64,000 nucleotides of DNA from Paracoccus denitrificans (GCA_005768755.1 VAFL01000001.1:186001-250000); one strand, 5' to 3'; counted from the stretch's first letter, positions 16,910 through 25,537 are shown. Program-made: numbers and translations. Notes: generated by a model not told the origin, from the letters alone.

Positions 16910-18577
16910 ATGACCGACGATCAGAATACCCCCGACCTGACGCCCGAAGCCACGCCGGAAAAGCCGGCAGAGGCGGATCGCATCGCCAAGGTCATGGCGC
17001 GCGCGGGCGTCGCCTCGCGCCGCGAGGCCGAGCGCATGATCATCGAAGGCCGCGTCACCGTGAACGGCAAGAAGATCGACAGCCCTGCGCTGGATGTGCT
17101 GCCGACCGACAAGATCACCGTTGATGGCAAAAAGCTGGATGAACCGCAGGACACCCGGCTTTGGCTGTATTACAAGCCCGTCGGTCTGGTGACGTCGGAA
17201 GCGGATGAAAAGGGGCGTCAAACCGTCTTCGACGCGCTGCCCCGCGATTTGCCGCGCGTGATGTCGGTCGGGCGGCTTGACCTGAATTCCGAAGGTCTGT
17301 TGCTGCTGACCAATGACGGCGAGCTGAAGCGCCGGTTGGAACTGCCAGAGACCGGCTGGCTGCGCCGCTATCGGGTGCGCGTCAACGGCCAGCCCAATGA
17401 CCTGACCTTCGCGCCGCTTCGCCGTGGTGTCACCATCGATGGCGAGGAATTCGCCCCGATGGAGATCAAGCTGGACAGCCAGCAAGGTGCGAATGCCTGG
17501 CTGACCGTCGGCATCCGTGAGGGCAAGAACCGAGAGATCCGGCGCGCCATGTCACATGTCGGCCTGCAGGTGAACCGGCTGATCCGTATCGGTTACGGCC
17601 CGTTCAAGCTGACCGGGTTGGAGCCGAATCAGGTGAACGAGGTCAAGCGCCGCGTGCTGCGCGACCAGCTTGGCGGCCTGCTGACGGGCGAGGTCGAGGA
17701 AAAAGAGCGTCCCTTCCGCGCACGTGGCGCAGAAGATGGGCGCGACGGCGATCGCCGTGGATCCGGCAAGCCGTTCCGGTCGGGCGATGCCGAGGAACGT
17801 CCCCAGGGTGGCCGCAGGTTCGGCGGCCGGGATGGTGCAGATAAAAGCCGGCCCTTTGCCCGTCGCGCAGACGATTCGCGCGGCGGATCCCCGCGCGATG
17901 GCACCGATGGCAAGCGGCGGCCCTTCGCACGCCGTGATGGCAGTGACCGCCCGCGCAAGCCCTTCGGTGATACGGGCGATCGTCCTCGCAAATCCTTCGC
18001 CGGGTCCGAGGGCGGCGACCGTCCGCGCAGGGCATTTGGCGGCGCGGAAGGCGCCGACCGTCCCCGCAAGTCCTTCGGTGGTGGCGACGGGACGGATCGG
18101 CCGCGCAAACCCTCTGCAGGCGGTGAAGGCGCCGATCGGCCACGCAAGTCGCGTTGGGATGCGGCGCGTGCCGAAGGCGATACGGATCGGGGCACCCGCA
18201 AGCCTTTCGGGAAAAGAAAAGATGCCGAGCGTGGCAGCTTTTCGCGGGGCGAAGGGGGCACACGTCCATCGCGCGATGGCGACGGAGCGCGCAAGGCATT
18301 CGGTGGCAAAACGTTCGGGAAACGCGACGGCAAGCCGCAATTCGCGCGTTCCGGTGACGGCGCGGCTGACGGCGATGCGCCGCGCTCGCGTAGCTTTGGC
18401 GGTGGAGAGTCGCGTGGCGGTGCCGGCAAGACCGGTTTCAAATCCGGCGGCAAGGGGCCGCGGTCGGGCACTGGCTCTGGCCCGGGGCGGTCACCGCGAC
18501 AGGGTGGTGCCGGGGGCAGCGCGCCCGGTCGGTCAGGTGGTCCCAAACCGACGACGCCGCGCCGCCCCAAAGGCTGA
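16910..18577 (+). CDS. rluB: 23S rRNA pseudouridine synthase RluB with long Arg/Gly-rich tail
   Basis: A 555-aa enzyme that makes pseudouridine in helix 80 of 23S rRNA. An S4 RNA-binding domain (about 23-70, GVASRREAERMI) precedes the catalytic domain with the RsuA-family motif VGRLDLNSEGLLLLTNDG (catalytic Asp) and REGKNREIRR. The core ends near residue 263. Residues 265-555 are a basic, Gly/Arg/Asp/Ser-rich disordered tail with a 13-aa repeat, roughly doubling the protein. The ATG chosen has AAGGAG before it; the open frame reaches back to 16871. Its stop codon is directly followed by the convergent hemP stop. Confidence 0.93.
   Translation: MTDDQNTPDLTPEATPEKPAEADRIAKVMARAGVASRREAERMIIEGRVTVNGKKIDSPALDVLPTDKITVDGKKLDEPQDTRLWLYYKPVGLVTSEADEKGRQTVFDALPRDLPRVMSVGRLDLNSEGLLLLTNDGELKRRLELPETGWLRRYRVRVNGQPNDLTFAPLRRGVTIDGEEFAPMEIKLDSQQGANAWLTVGIREGKNREIRRAMSHVGLQVNRLIRIGYGPFKLTGLEPNQVNEVKRRVLRDQLGGLLTGEVEEKERPFRARGAEDGRDGDRRGSGKPFRSGDAEERPQGGRRFGGRDGADKSRPFARRADDSRGGSPRDGTDGKRRPFARRDGSDRPRKPFGDTGDRPRKSFAGSEGGDRPRRAFGGAEGADRPRKSFGGGDGTDRPRKPSAGGEGADRPRKSRWDAARAEGDTDRGTRKPFGKRKDAERGSFSRGEGGTRPSRDGDGARKAFGGKTFGKRDGKPQFARSGDGAADGDAPRSRSFGGGESRGGAGKTGFKSGGKGPRSGTGSGPGRSPRQGGAGGSAPGRSGGPKPTTPRRPKG
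17945..18151 (+). repeat. 39-bp tandem coding repeat in the rluB tail
   Basis: Six successive units start with DRPRK or DRPRR at residues 346, 357, 370, 383, 396 and 409. The first unit is 11 residues, the next four are 13 (for example DRPRKSFAGSEGG), and the last is partial. The unit length of 39 bp keeps frame. This is protein-level repetition with synonymous drift, not a CRISPR. Confidence 0.85.
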
Positions 18578-18754
18578 TCATTTCGTCAGGATCAGCTTGC
18601 CTGCGCGCGTGATGCGCAGATTGTAGACCTGATCGTTCAGCACGATCAAAGCCTGATTGCCGCCGGCAGTCAGGCTTTCTGCTTCGTGCAGGGGCAGGTT
18701 GTTCACCGGGATGATACCGGCGCGGCCGAATTCGGCGGGGCGTGTGGCAGTCAT
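18578..18754 (-). CDS. hemP: Hemin uptake protein HemP
   Basis: A 58-aa protein of the HemP/HmuP family. The diagnostic end QALIVLNDQVYNLRI followed by TRAGKLILTK is present. In other alphaproteobacteria HemP/HmuP positively controls haem-receptor expression. No haem transport genes lie nearby, so it is separated from its usual targets. The ATG chosen gives MTATRPAEFG; a slightly longer start is possible. Confidence 0.85.
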   Translation of the reverse strand: MTATRPAEFGRAGIIPVNNLPLHEAESLTAGGNQALIVLNDQVYNLRITRAGKLILTK

Positions 18755-18830
18755 GGCGTCTCCTATCAACAGGTGGCGAGAATGAAACTGCGCGACAGCC
18801 TCTCGAATGTCAAAGTATTTTTATCGGATA

Positions 18831-19748
18831 TTATTCCGTGCTGGTCGCACAGGCTGATATGCGAGTTGAAATCTGGCTGAGGACTTCGCCGTAAAGCATT
18901 GATCCCGCTTCAAGTGTGCTTCCCGTTGGCGAAATTTCACCACCGATTGTCAGGCCCATTCCCTCGACAGCCGTTTCGATCATCCGCGGTGCGTGACCGG
19001 TTTCCGTGAATGCGCAGCGCGCCCCGGATTCTGCGATTTCGCTCTGCACCTCGGTCAGTCTGGCGGCCGAGGGCGCGCTTGCATCGCCGATCGTGACTGT
19101 GACCGCAGGGGGCAGGCCAAAATGATCGGTGAAATAGCCGTACGCATCATGGAAGGCCACGAAAGGTGCCGCCTGCGCGGGCTGCAATTCTGCGGACAGC
19201 TGGGCGTCCAGTTCGGACAGGCGGGCCGAGGCAGTCATTGCATTTTCGTGGTATGTTGACGCGTTATCCGGGTCCAGCCCAGCCAGGCGGTCGGCGATCA
19301 GCCCCATCCACAGCTTGCCGTTATCGGGGTCCAGCCAGGCATGCGGGTCAATCGACCCGTGATCATGATCATGGTCGTGATCGTGCTCGTCCTCATGTTC
19401 ATGCGCCGTGGCGTGACTGTAGTCGCGCAACCGCGTGCCGGGCTGATGAAGCAGCTGCATCTGGGAAGATTCGTCAAGCGCGGTTGCCGCGCGATCAAGC
19501 CACAGCGTCAGTTCTGGCCCCATCCAGATCAGCAGGTCTGCAGTCTGAAGCGCGCGCGACTGGCTGGGGCGCAATTGGAAATCATGCGGATCAGAATCGG
19601 TCTGAAGCAACGATTCGACCTCGGCCAGATCGCCGGCAACCTGCTGCACGAGCGATGCTGTGATCGGTATATCCGTCACGATCCGGGGCGCATCGGCAAG
19701 GGCCGCTATGGGAAACATGGCCAGGCCAAACAGTATGTGCGCGCGCAT
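18831..19748 (-). CDS. znuA: Zinc ABC transporter substrate-binding protein ZnuA
   Basis: A 305-aa periplasmic zinc-capture protein (cluster A-I). It has a signal peptide ending ALA, zinc ligands in SDPHDFQLRPS (H55) and DPHAWLDPDN (H136), the FHDAYGYFTDHFGL motif, and the typical His/Asp-rich loop at about residues 112-130 (alternating HD). It is divergent from zur-znuC-znuB across a 78-bp control region with two Zur-like boxes, so it should be derepressed in zinc starvation. Confidence 0.95.
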   Translation of the reverse strand: MRAHILFGLAMFPIAALADAPRIVTDIPITASLVQQVAGDLAEVESLLQTDSDPHDFQLRPSQSRALQTADLLIWMGPELTLWLDRAATALDESSQMQLLHQPGTRLRDYSHATAHEHEDEHDHDHDHDHGSIDPHAWLDPDNGKLWMGLIADRLAGLDPDNASTYHENAMTASARLSELDAQLSAELQPAQAAPFVAFHDAYGYFTDHFGLPPAVTVTIGDASAPSAARLTEVQSEIAESGARCAFTETGHAPRMIETAVEGMGLTIGGEISPTGSTLEAGSMLYGEVLSQISTRISACATSTE

Positions 19749-19784
19749 TGCGTCTCCTTCCTTGAGAAACTTGCGGGAATGTGT

Positions 19785-19801
19785 ATGTAATAACGTAACA
19801 A
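19785..19801. promoter_or_regulatory. Zur-like box 1 in the znuA/zur intergenic region
   Basis: The 17-bp ATGTAATAACGTAACAA matches the alphaproteobacterial Zur-type pattern (ATGTAA...TwACAT) and is nearly identical to a second copy 27 bp to the right. It is 37 bases upstream of the znuA start codon on the other strand. Confidence 0.7.
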
Positions 19802-19811
19802 GTCAACCGAG

Positions 19812-19828
19812 ATGTAATAAAGTAACAT
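19812..19828. promoter_or_regulatory. Zur-like box 2 overlapping the zur start codon
   Basis: ATGTAATAAAGTAACAT is an imperfect dyad with perfect ATGT/ACAT arms. Its last two bases are the first two bases of the zur ATG, so Zur bound here would block its own operon directly. Confidence 0.7.
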
Positions 19829-20306
19829 GACGACGATATTCGAACGCCATGACCATGGGGCCTGCTCGGAAGCGGCGCTGGCGCGGGCCGAGGAAATGGC
19901 CGCCCTGCAAGGCCTGCGCCTGACCCCTGTCCGCCGCCGCGTGCTGGAAATTCTGCTGGAACGCCATCGTGCGCTTGGCGCTTATGAGGTGCTTGAACGT
20001 CTGGCGTCCGAAGGCCTGGGCAAACAGCCCCCCGTTGCCTACCGTGCGCTGGATTTTCTGGTCGAGAACGGGCTTGCCCACCGTATCCAGCGGCTGAACG
20101 CCTTTACCGCCTGCCAGCACCATCATCCCGATGACGAAGCACCTGCCTTCCTGATCTGTCGGGAATGTCAGACCGTCGCCGAGATCGACGCGGCCAAACT
20201 GCGTGCGGGACTTTCCGCACAGGCAGCAGATTCCGGCTTTTCGGTCGAACGCACGACGGTAGAGGCGCTGGGTCTTTGTGCGGCCTGCGCGCGGGGGACG
20301 TCATGA
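19827..20306 (+). CDS. zur: Zinc uptake regulator (Fur family)
   Basis: A 159-aa Fur-family repressor. It shows the winged-helix part (LRLTPVRRRVLEILLERH, PVAYRALDFLVENGLAHRI) and metal sites with a His cluster (ACQHHHPDD) and two CxxC pairs (CRECQ, CAACA) that hold structural zinc. It is coupled to znuC by an ATGA overlap and divergent from znuA, a standard Zur arrangement. The start codon lies in Zur-like box 2; the ribosome-binding site is weak, so a leaderless or alternative start is possible. Confidence 0.93.
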   Translation: MTTIFERHDHGACSEAALARAEEMAALQGLRLTPVRRRVLEILLERHRALGAYEVLERLASEGLGKQPPVAYRALDFLVENGLAHRIQRLNAFTACQHHHPDDEAPAFLICRECQTVAEIDAAKLRAGLSAQAADSGFSVERTTVEALGLCAACARGTS

Positions 20307-21085
20307 CGACACCTGCGCGGGCGCCGATCATCGAGGCGCGCGACCTGACCGTAGCACATCGGGGCGCGGACAAGCCGATTCTCAGCAATGTCAGTTTCCA
20401 GATCTGGCCGGGCGAAATCGTTACCGTTGTCGGGCCGAACGGATCGGGAAAATCGACCTTGGTGCGCGCGGTGCTGGGACATGTCGAAGCCAGGGGGGGC
20501 GCTGTCATCCATCGTGCGGAATTGCGCATCGGATATGTCCCGCAGCGCGTCCATATCGACGACCGCATTCCGATGACCGTTCGGCGCTTCCTGTCGCTGC
20601 CGCGCCGCGTGTCGGATCATCAGGCGGGCGCCGTGCTGGCGCGAACCGGGGTGGATGGGCTGCAGGACCGCCAGATCACCCGGCTATCGGGGGGCCAGTT
20701 TCAGCGCGTCCTGCTGGCGCGCGCCTTGTTGCACGACCCGCAGCTTCTTGTGCTGGATGAACCCACGCAGGGCCTCGATCAGCCCGGCATCGTCGGTTTT
20801 TACCGCCTCATTGAAGATATCCGGCAAGAAACGGGTGCGGCAATCCTGATGGTCAGTCATGACCTTCTGGTCGTCATGCGGGCCTCGGACAAGGTGATCT
20901 GCCTGAATGGTCATGTTTGCTGCCAGGGCACGCCGCAGGCGGTTAGCGTTGCACCTGAATATCAGGCAATGTTCGGCGCGGATTCCGCGCAGACCCTGGC
21001 GCTTTACCGACACCACCATGACCACCAGCATGACGACGGTTTCGGACTAGGCGAGCACGATCACAGGCATCACCACCATGTTTGA
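20303..21085 (+). CDS. znuC: Zinc ABC transporter ATP-binding protein ZnuC
   Basis: A 260-aa ABC ATPase with Walker A GPNGSGKST, signature LSGGQFQR, Walker B LLVLDEPTQGLD and the switch His in VSHDLLVV. The C-terminal 24 residues carry 11 His (LYRHHHDHQHDDG ... HDHRHHHHV), beyond the catalytic fold. This could bind zinc at the cytosolic face. The ATG at the ATGA overlap with zur is chosen; the frame stays open upstream inside zur. It overlaps znuB by 8 nt. Confidence 0.95.
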   Translation: MTTPARAPIIEARDLTVAHRGADKPILSNVSFQIWPGEIVTVVGPNGSGKSTLVRAVLGHVEARGGAVIHRAELRIGYVPQRVHIDDRIPMTVRRFLSLPRRVSDHQAGAVLARTGVDGLQDRQITRLSGGQFQRVLLARALLHDPQLLVLDEPTQGLDQPGIVGFYRLIEDIRQETGAAILMVSHDLLVVMRASDKVICLNGHVCCQGTPQAVSVAPEYQAMFGADSAQTLALYRHHHDHQHDDGFGLGEHDHRHHHHV

Positions 21086-21866
21086 CGACTTTCTGATTCG
21101 GGCCGTGCTGGCCGGGCTGGGCGTTGTGCTGGCCGCAGGGCCACTTGGTTGCTTCGTGGTTTGGCGGCGGATGGCCTATTTCGGCGACGCAACGGCGCAT
21201 GCCGCTATCTTGGGTGTCGCGCTCAGCGTGGCGATAGGCGGGCAGGTCTATATCGGCACCTTGCTGGTCGCGCTGGCGATGGGTTGGCTGGTTGCGCATC
21301 TGGCCGAGCGGGGAGAGGCCGTCGATACGGCGCTTGGCGTCCTGTCCCATGGGGCACTGGCGTTCGGGCTGATCGCGGCCAGTTTCGTTCCCGGGCTGCG
21401 CAATGATCTGAACAGCTGGCTATTCGGTGACATCCTGATGGTGCGTCCTGTCGATCTGCTCTGGGTCTGGGGCGGCGCGATTCTGGTCGTGGCGTTGCTG
21501 ATCTGGCGCTGGAACGCCCTCGTCAGCGCGACCGTGAACGAGGAACTTGCCATGGCGGCCGGTATATCGCCCGCCCGCGAACGGCTGATTCTGACGCTGG
21601 CGATGGCAATTACCGTTGCGGTCGCGATTCGCGTCGTGGGGGCGTTGCTGGTTTCGGCCCTGCTGGTTATTCCCGCAGCCTCTGCCCGCGGATTTGCACG
21701 TGGCCCCGAAGGAATGGCCCTGATTTCCCTGGGAATCGGCGCAATAGCGGTGCTGGGGGGGCTGGGTGCCAGCCTTTATGCAGATACGCCAGCGGGGCCA
21801 TCTATCATTGCTATCGCCGCCGCTGTATTCATTGTGGCATTGCCATTTCGGCGGGGTTCCGCCTGA
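21078..21866 (+). CDS. znuB: Zinc ABC transporter permease ZnuB
   Basis: A 262-aa ABC-3 family membrane permease with about eight hydrophobic segments. Family motifs are LAAGPLGCFVVWRRMAYFGD near the start, GDATAHAAILGVAL, and SALLVIPAASAR in the second half. It forms the channel for ZnuA-delivered zinc with ZnuC. The start lies inside the end of znuC, so the two are translationally coupled. Confidence 0.95.
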   Translation: MFDDFLIRAVLAGLGVVLAAGPLGCFVVWRRMAYFGDATAHAAILGVALSVAIGGQVYIGTLLVALAMGWLVAHLAERGEAVDTALGVLSHGALAFGLIAASFVPGLRNDLNSWLFGDILMVRPVDLLWVWGGAILVVALLIWRWNALVSATVNEELAMAAGISPARERLILTLAMAITVAVAIRVVGALLVSALLVIPAASARGFARGPEGMALISLGIGAIAVLGGLGASLYADTPAGPSIIAIAAAVFIVALPFRRGSA

Positions 21867-22061
21867 ATGGGCGGCGCATTTGCAAAGGACCGCCCAGCCC
21901 TGAACCGGGTGGCGATGAGCGTGTTGTGAAATATGCAACAGTCGAGGCAAAGCCGCTGAGGATTTGATCTAATGCGCCTTTCAAAGCCCATCGGTTTGTG
22001 AGACTGTCGCCTCGATGCTGCTGGTAATAGTAGCTTTCACAAGACCAAACGGAGCATGATC

Positions 22062-22271
22062 ATGACCAAATTTGCTACCTTCGCGCTGGCCCTCGGCCTG
22101 ACCGCATCCACCGCAATGGCCGGCGGCTACGTCGAGCCGATCGTCGAAGTCGAACCGGTTGTCGTTGACGCTGGCCCGGCGCCGTCCTCGAACGCTGGCC
22201 TGGTTGTCCCGGCCCTGCTGCTGCTCGGCGTTATCGCCGCTGTTGCTTCGGACGACGACGACGATTCCTAA
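22062..22271 (+). CDS. Small secreted/membrane protein with acidic tail
   Basis: A 69-aa protein with a signal-like N-terminus (TKFATFALALGLTASTAMAGG), a Pro/Val-rich middle, a second hydrophobic segment (LVVPALLLLGVIAAVA) and a C-terminal SDDDDDS. No family recognised. Of two in-frame ATGs (22056, 22062), the second has better spacing to GGAG. A good terminator follows, so it is an independent short transcript. One- or two-pass membrane insertion with an acidic tail is likely. Confidence 0.7.
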   Translation: MTKFATFALALGLTASTAMAGGYVEPIVEVEPVVVDAGPAPSSNAGLVVPALLLLGVIAAVASDDDDDS

Positions 22272-22300
22272 TCATTGTCCGAAAGGACTTGATTGTGGAG

Positions 22301-22325
22301 GGGCTGGCCTTGTGCCAGCCCTTTT
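22301..22325 (+). terminator. Intrinsic terminator of the small secreted protein gene
   Basis: A perfect 8-bp GGGCTGGC/GCCAGCCC stem with a 5-nt loop is followed by TTTT, 30 bases past the stop codon. Confidence 0.85.
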
Positions 22326-22390
22326 CCATTTCCAGGTCACGATCCTGTCGAGCAATACGGTGTAACGCGCGCAACGAGCGTTGGAAATGA

Positions 22391-22419
22391 AAACGCCCGG
22401 TCGAAAGGACCGGGCGTTT
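22391..22419. terminator. Bidirectional terminator before the yjbF-like gene
   Basis: A perfect 12-bp stem (AAACGCCCGGTC / GACCGGGCGTTT) with GAAAG loop gives a T-ending hairpin on both strands, serving the minus-strand yjbH-yjbF pair and backing up the plus-strand terminator. Confidence 0.85.
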
Positions 22420-22449
22420 CATTATGTCAGGGTGACGCCTTCGCGGCCG

Positions 22450-23154
22450 TCAGGGCCGGATGGTCTGGATTGTGGCATAGCCCAGTTCGGGGCTGATCCA
22501 TTGCCGGGATACCGGAATCTGGCCCGATGCGGTCACCAGATAGGAGTTCTGAACTTCCAGCCCGTCGGCCTGACAGGTTTCGACGACCTGGGTCGCGTTC
22601 CAGCCCGTTCCCGCGAAGCTGAAGCCTTTGCCTTCGCCGATGGCGACTGTGCAGTTCATCGGCAACGGACGCTCGACCCCGTCGCCGCCGATATAGCGGT
22701 TCGTCCGTGAGGCCTGACCCGCACGGCGTGACCGGATCAGGGCGGCGGAATTGCTTGCCTCGGCCACGGACAGGTCATTTCCCAGACCCTTGGTGCCGGA
22801 CAGGATGCCGCCGCGGATGATCAGCGCCTGCTCGTTGGGCGTCATGTAGGTCCGCATTCCGCCATTGTCGCCGGTCATGGCCATGACTTGCGTCGCGCCA
22901 TTGCTTTCCAGGCTGACCAGGATCAGTGGCGCGGGGTTGGCGGCAAGCGCACTGGCGGCCATCTGCTCGGCCGAGCGGGGGGCCGCGGGCTGTGCGGCAG
23001 GCGCCCGCCCGGTGGCACGCGCAATCGCAGGGGATGCGACCGTGCGCAGCTGACCATAAAGCGTATCGGGACCACCCTGATCAGATGATGCGCAAGCCGC
23101 CAGCGTCAGCGCAGCCGCCACAAGGGCCGCAGAATTCCTTACCAAACGCATCAT
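22450..23154 (-). CDS. yjbF: YjbF-family lipoprotein (exopolysaccharide operon)
   Basis: A 234-aa lipoprotein (lipobox LAAC) of the YjbF/GfcB family. Diagnostic stretches are MTPNEQALIIRGGILSGTKG and GNDLSVAE near the middle and VVETCQADGLEVQN-like text toward the end. In E. coli the yjbEFGH operon affects extracellular polysaccharide; the biochemical role is unknown. The gene overlaps the end of yjbH by 4 nt. The start is uncertain among two adjacent ATGs and an earlier one. Confidence 0.8.
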   Translation of the reverse strand: MMRLVRNSAALVAAALTLAACASSDQGGPDTLYGQLRTVASPAIARATGRAPAAQPAAPRSAEQMAASALAANPAPLILVSLESNGATQVMAMTGDNGGMRTYMTPNEQALIIRGGILSGTKGLGNDLSVAEASNSAALIRSRRAGQASRTNRYIGGDGVERPLPMNCTVAIGEGKGFSFAGTGWNATQVVETCQADGLEVQNSYLVTASGQIPVSRQWISPELGYATIQTIRP

Positions 23155-25283
23155 CTCCAGAATTTCCCCCATCCGTCGTAAAGTTTGCCGGTATGGCTGT
23201 CGCGGACCTCTTCATAAAGCCGGCCATCGACGCGCACCCTGGATCCGCCATCGCGCGACAGCGACCGGATATCGGCGTTGACGTCCTGCTTCGACGGCAT
23301 TCCCGTTGCCCAGGTCAGCGGGATCGAGATCAGCACGCCCTTGTCAAACGAGCCCTCGCCGAACTCTTCCTCGCTCATGTCGGTTTTCGTGGCATAGGCA
23401 CCGATACGCCAGCCGTTCTCGAATTCGCGGTGAACGGACACGGTCGCCCCGACATCGCCAGCAAGGTATTTCCCCGCGTCGATCTGGCCCCAGACGCCGC
23501 CGCCAAAGTCGTAATAGGCCGACACATGACCGGTCGTGACTTCGTAATCGCGGAATTCGAATGCCTTTTCGAAGTCACGTTTGCGCACGTGATTGACTTC
23601 GGCCCCAAGTGCCAACCGTGAATCAACGGGCTTCCACAATACTTCGCCCGAAACGCCGCCATAAGCTGTCTCCAGCAGACCAACGGTCACCCGGCTGTAG
23701 ATATTCCGGGTCGGCTTTGCATACCAGGCCAGCGTCAGTTCAGGAACGGTCGGCCGGCTGTTACCGGAATACATCCGCCCGTCGGACCGAACACGGGGCA
23801 CACCGAATTCGTTCTCGTCCGTGCCAAGCGCCTCGTATTCGTCGGGCGTCATTTCGTCCGGTGCTTCCTGATCCGAGCTGCCGAAAGCGCGCTGACGGAT
23901 CTTGCCCTTGAAGACGAGACCCGGTCGGAATTCATAGCGGGCGACAGCCTCTGCACCGACTTCATAGCGATAGGACTCATCAGGGTCCCACAATCCGACA
24001 GTCGCATAGGGCCGCAGCGCCCAGGAGAATTTAGGATAAAGCCCCTCGGACATGACCAGATCGCCGGGACGGGGATCCGCATCCAGGATCTGCGCGGCCT
24101 GCGCGATATGGGCCGATGCGGTGTTTTCCAACCGCTCGATATCGGTCCGGCGCAGCACGACCGACGACGTCGGCATGCCGTTTTCGATCGAGGTGATGAC
24201 AAACGTCTCGACCGAAGGGGGCAGGGCGCGGGTCATCAGGCGCGCGGTGCGACCGATCGCCTCTGCCTGCCCGTAATAGCGGCCATTGCGAATGCGCACT
24301 TCGGCACGATTGGCCGAAAGTGACATCGATTCAAGTGTCTGGCCTTCGTTCTTCAAGGCTTTGCCAAGCGCATTCTGGATCACCGGGCGGGCCGAAGTAT
24401 CGGCAGTCCAGGCCCCCGACCAGCCGTCAGGATCGGCGCCCGGTGCCGGGCGCGGGCGAACCGGCGCAGGTGCCGGTTCCAGCCCCGACGGATACTGCGA
24501 TTCCCGCGCGTTCAGCGCGACCGAGCCGCGAATGCCGAACACGTTGCCGCCGACGGTATAGGCGCCAATCTGGTAGACATCGCCGATACGATAGTTGACG
24601 CCAAGATTGAACTTGCCGTCGGGTTCGTCCGCGCCGCCTTCGATTTCGGGCTCATAGTCGTCATAGGAATATTCGGCCAGCAGCGACAGATTGTCAGTGG
24701 CCTGCCACTCGACCGATGCGAAGGGCTTTGCATCGCCGGTAAACCATTGGTCTACCTGCGGTTTGCCGCCCTCATCAGTGTAATCGGTGCGTCGCCAGTC
24801 ACCGGAAAGCCGTCCCCAGCCGACACCCGCCGAAACGCGCAGGCGCGGGTTGATTGTCTTGGTGGCGACGAAATATTCGCCCGAGTAAACGCCGGTCCCC
24901 ATGAAATCGCGCAGACCGACCGCGACCGAGGGCTGCCAGCCGTCGGCTTCGTACAGCAGTTGATACTGCAGGTCGAAGCTGCGGTCTTTCAGCGAATCTC
25001 GCTTGGGGTCGATCCCGTCGATCTTGGAATAACGCAGCGCCGTCGTCAGCCGGCGGACCGGCTGAAAGCTCAGCGTGACGCGGCGACCCAAGTCGCTTCT
25101 GCTGATCGTAGAAGTGATCTCGCCCTCTGGTGGGGCGACCGCGGCAGGGGTGTCGATGGCACCCGGCATCCCATAGGTGTTGAGTGTCTGCCCCTGCGTC
25201 GGAGTGGCCACCCCGAGCGCGCTGACAGAAATGGTCAGAAGCGCGGTTGAGGTGAGAAGCACGGGGCTGATACGGCTGTGCAT
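23151..25283 (-). CDS. yjbH: YjbH-family outer-membrane protein
   Basis: A 710-aa protein with a signal peptide (LLTSTALLTISVSALG) and the family start NTYGMPGAIDTPAA. Many alternating amphipathic strands with aromatic girdles (RVSAGVGWGRLSGDW, ELTLAWYAKPTRNIYSRVTV, GHVSAYYDFGGGVWGQ) indicate an outer-membrane beta-barrel in two parts joined by a periplasmic section with a Pro-rich stretch near residue 270. YjbH proteins are thought to export or organise an exopolysaccharide. It forms a two-gene unit with yjbF; no yjbE or yjbG homologue adjoins. Confidence 0.85.
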   Translation of the reverse strand: MHSRISPVLLTSTALLTISVSALGVATPTQGQTLNTYGMPGAIDTPAAVAPPEGEITSTISRSDLGRRVTLSFQPVRRLTTALRYSKIDGIDPKRDSLKDRSFDLQYQLLYEADGWQPSVAVGLRDFMGTGVYSGEYFVATKTINPRLRVSAGVGWGRLSGDWRRTDYTDEGGKPQVDQWFTGDAKPFASVEWQATDNLSLLAEYSYDDYEPEIEGGADEPDGKFNLGVNYRIGDVYQIGAYTVGGNVFGIRGSVALNARESQYPSGLEPAPAPVRPRPAPGADPDGWSGAWTADTSARPVIQNALGKALKNEGQTLESMSLSANRAEVRIRNGRYYGQAEAIGRTARLMTRALPPSVETFVITSIENGMPTSSVVLRRTDIERLENTASAHIAQAAQILDADPRPGDLVMSEGLYPKFSWALRPYATVGLWDPDESYRYEVGAEAVARYEFRPGLVFKGKIRQRAFGSSDQEAPDEMTPDEYEALGTDENEFGVPRVRSDGRMYSGNSRPTVPELTLAWYAKPTRNIYSRVTVGLLETAYGGVSGEVLWKPVDSRLALGAEVNHVRKRDFEKAFEFRDYEVTTGHVSAYYDFGGGVWGQIDAGKYLAGDVGATVSVHREFENGWRIGAYATKTDMSEEEFGEGSFDKGVLISIPLTWATGMPSKQDVNADIRSLSRDGGSRVRVDGRLYEEVRDSHTGKLYDGWGKFWR

Positions 25284-25491
25284 GTATACGTCCTTGGCGA
25301 TAGGTTGCGGCGACTATATTCGGCAAGCCCGGCTGCGCCAATGCCAACCGGCGGGCAGGCGGCGGGTTTCCGCCCCCCTGTTGCGCATATGCAGAACTCC
25401 CAAAGGCAGGCCTGTGCCGCGACATCTCGAAACAGGGCATTCTGCCGTTCCGATCTGAAGCGTTCCGGGCTTGCAGAGCGGGGGGGGTGCG

Positions 25492-25525
25492 GGTCCTGCC
25501 GGCGCTGAATGATGCCGGCAGAACC
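25492..25525 (-). terminator. Hairpin after the COG3650-like lipoprotein gene
   Basis: A 12-bp stem with one mismatch (GGTCCTGCCGGC / GCCGGCAGAACC) and 10-nt loop lies 12 bases past the stop. There is no T-run, so termination strength is doubtful. Confidence 0.45.
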
Positions 25526-25537
25526 TTCGTCGTCAGG

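Noticed and set aside
17945..18151. CRISPR-like repeat array
   Set aside because: The repeats are in frame, 39 bp without unique spacers, and encode DRPRK units in rluB.
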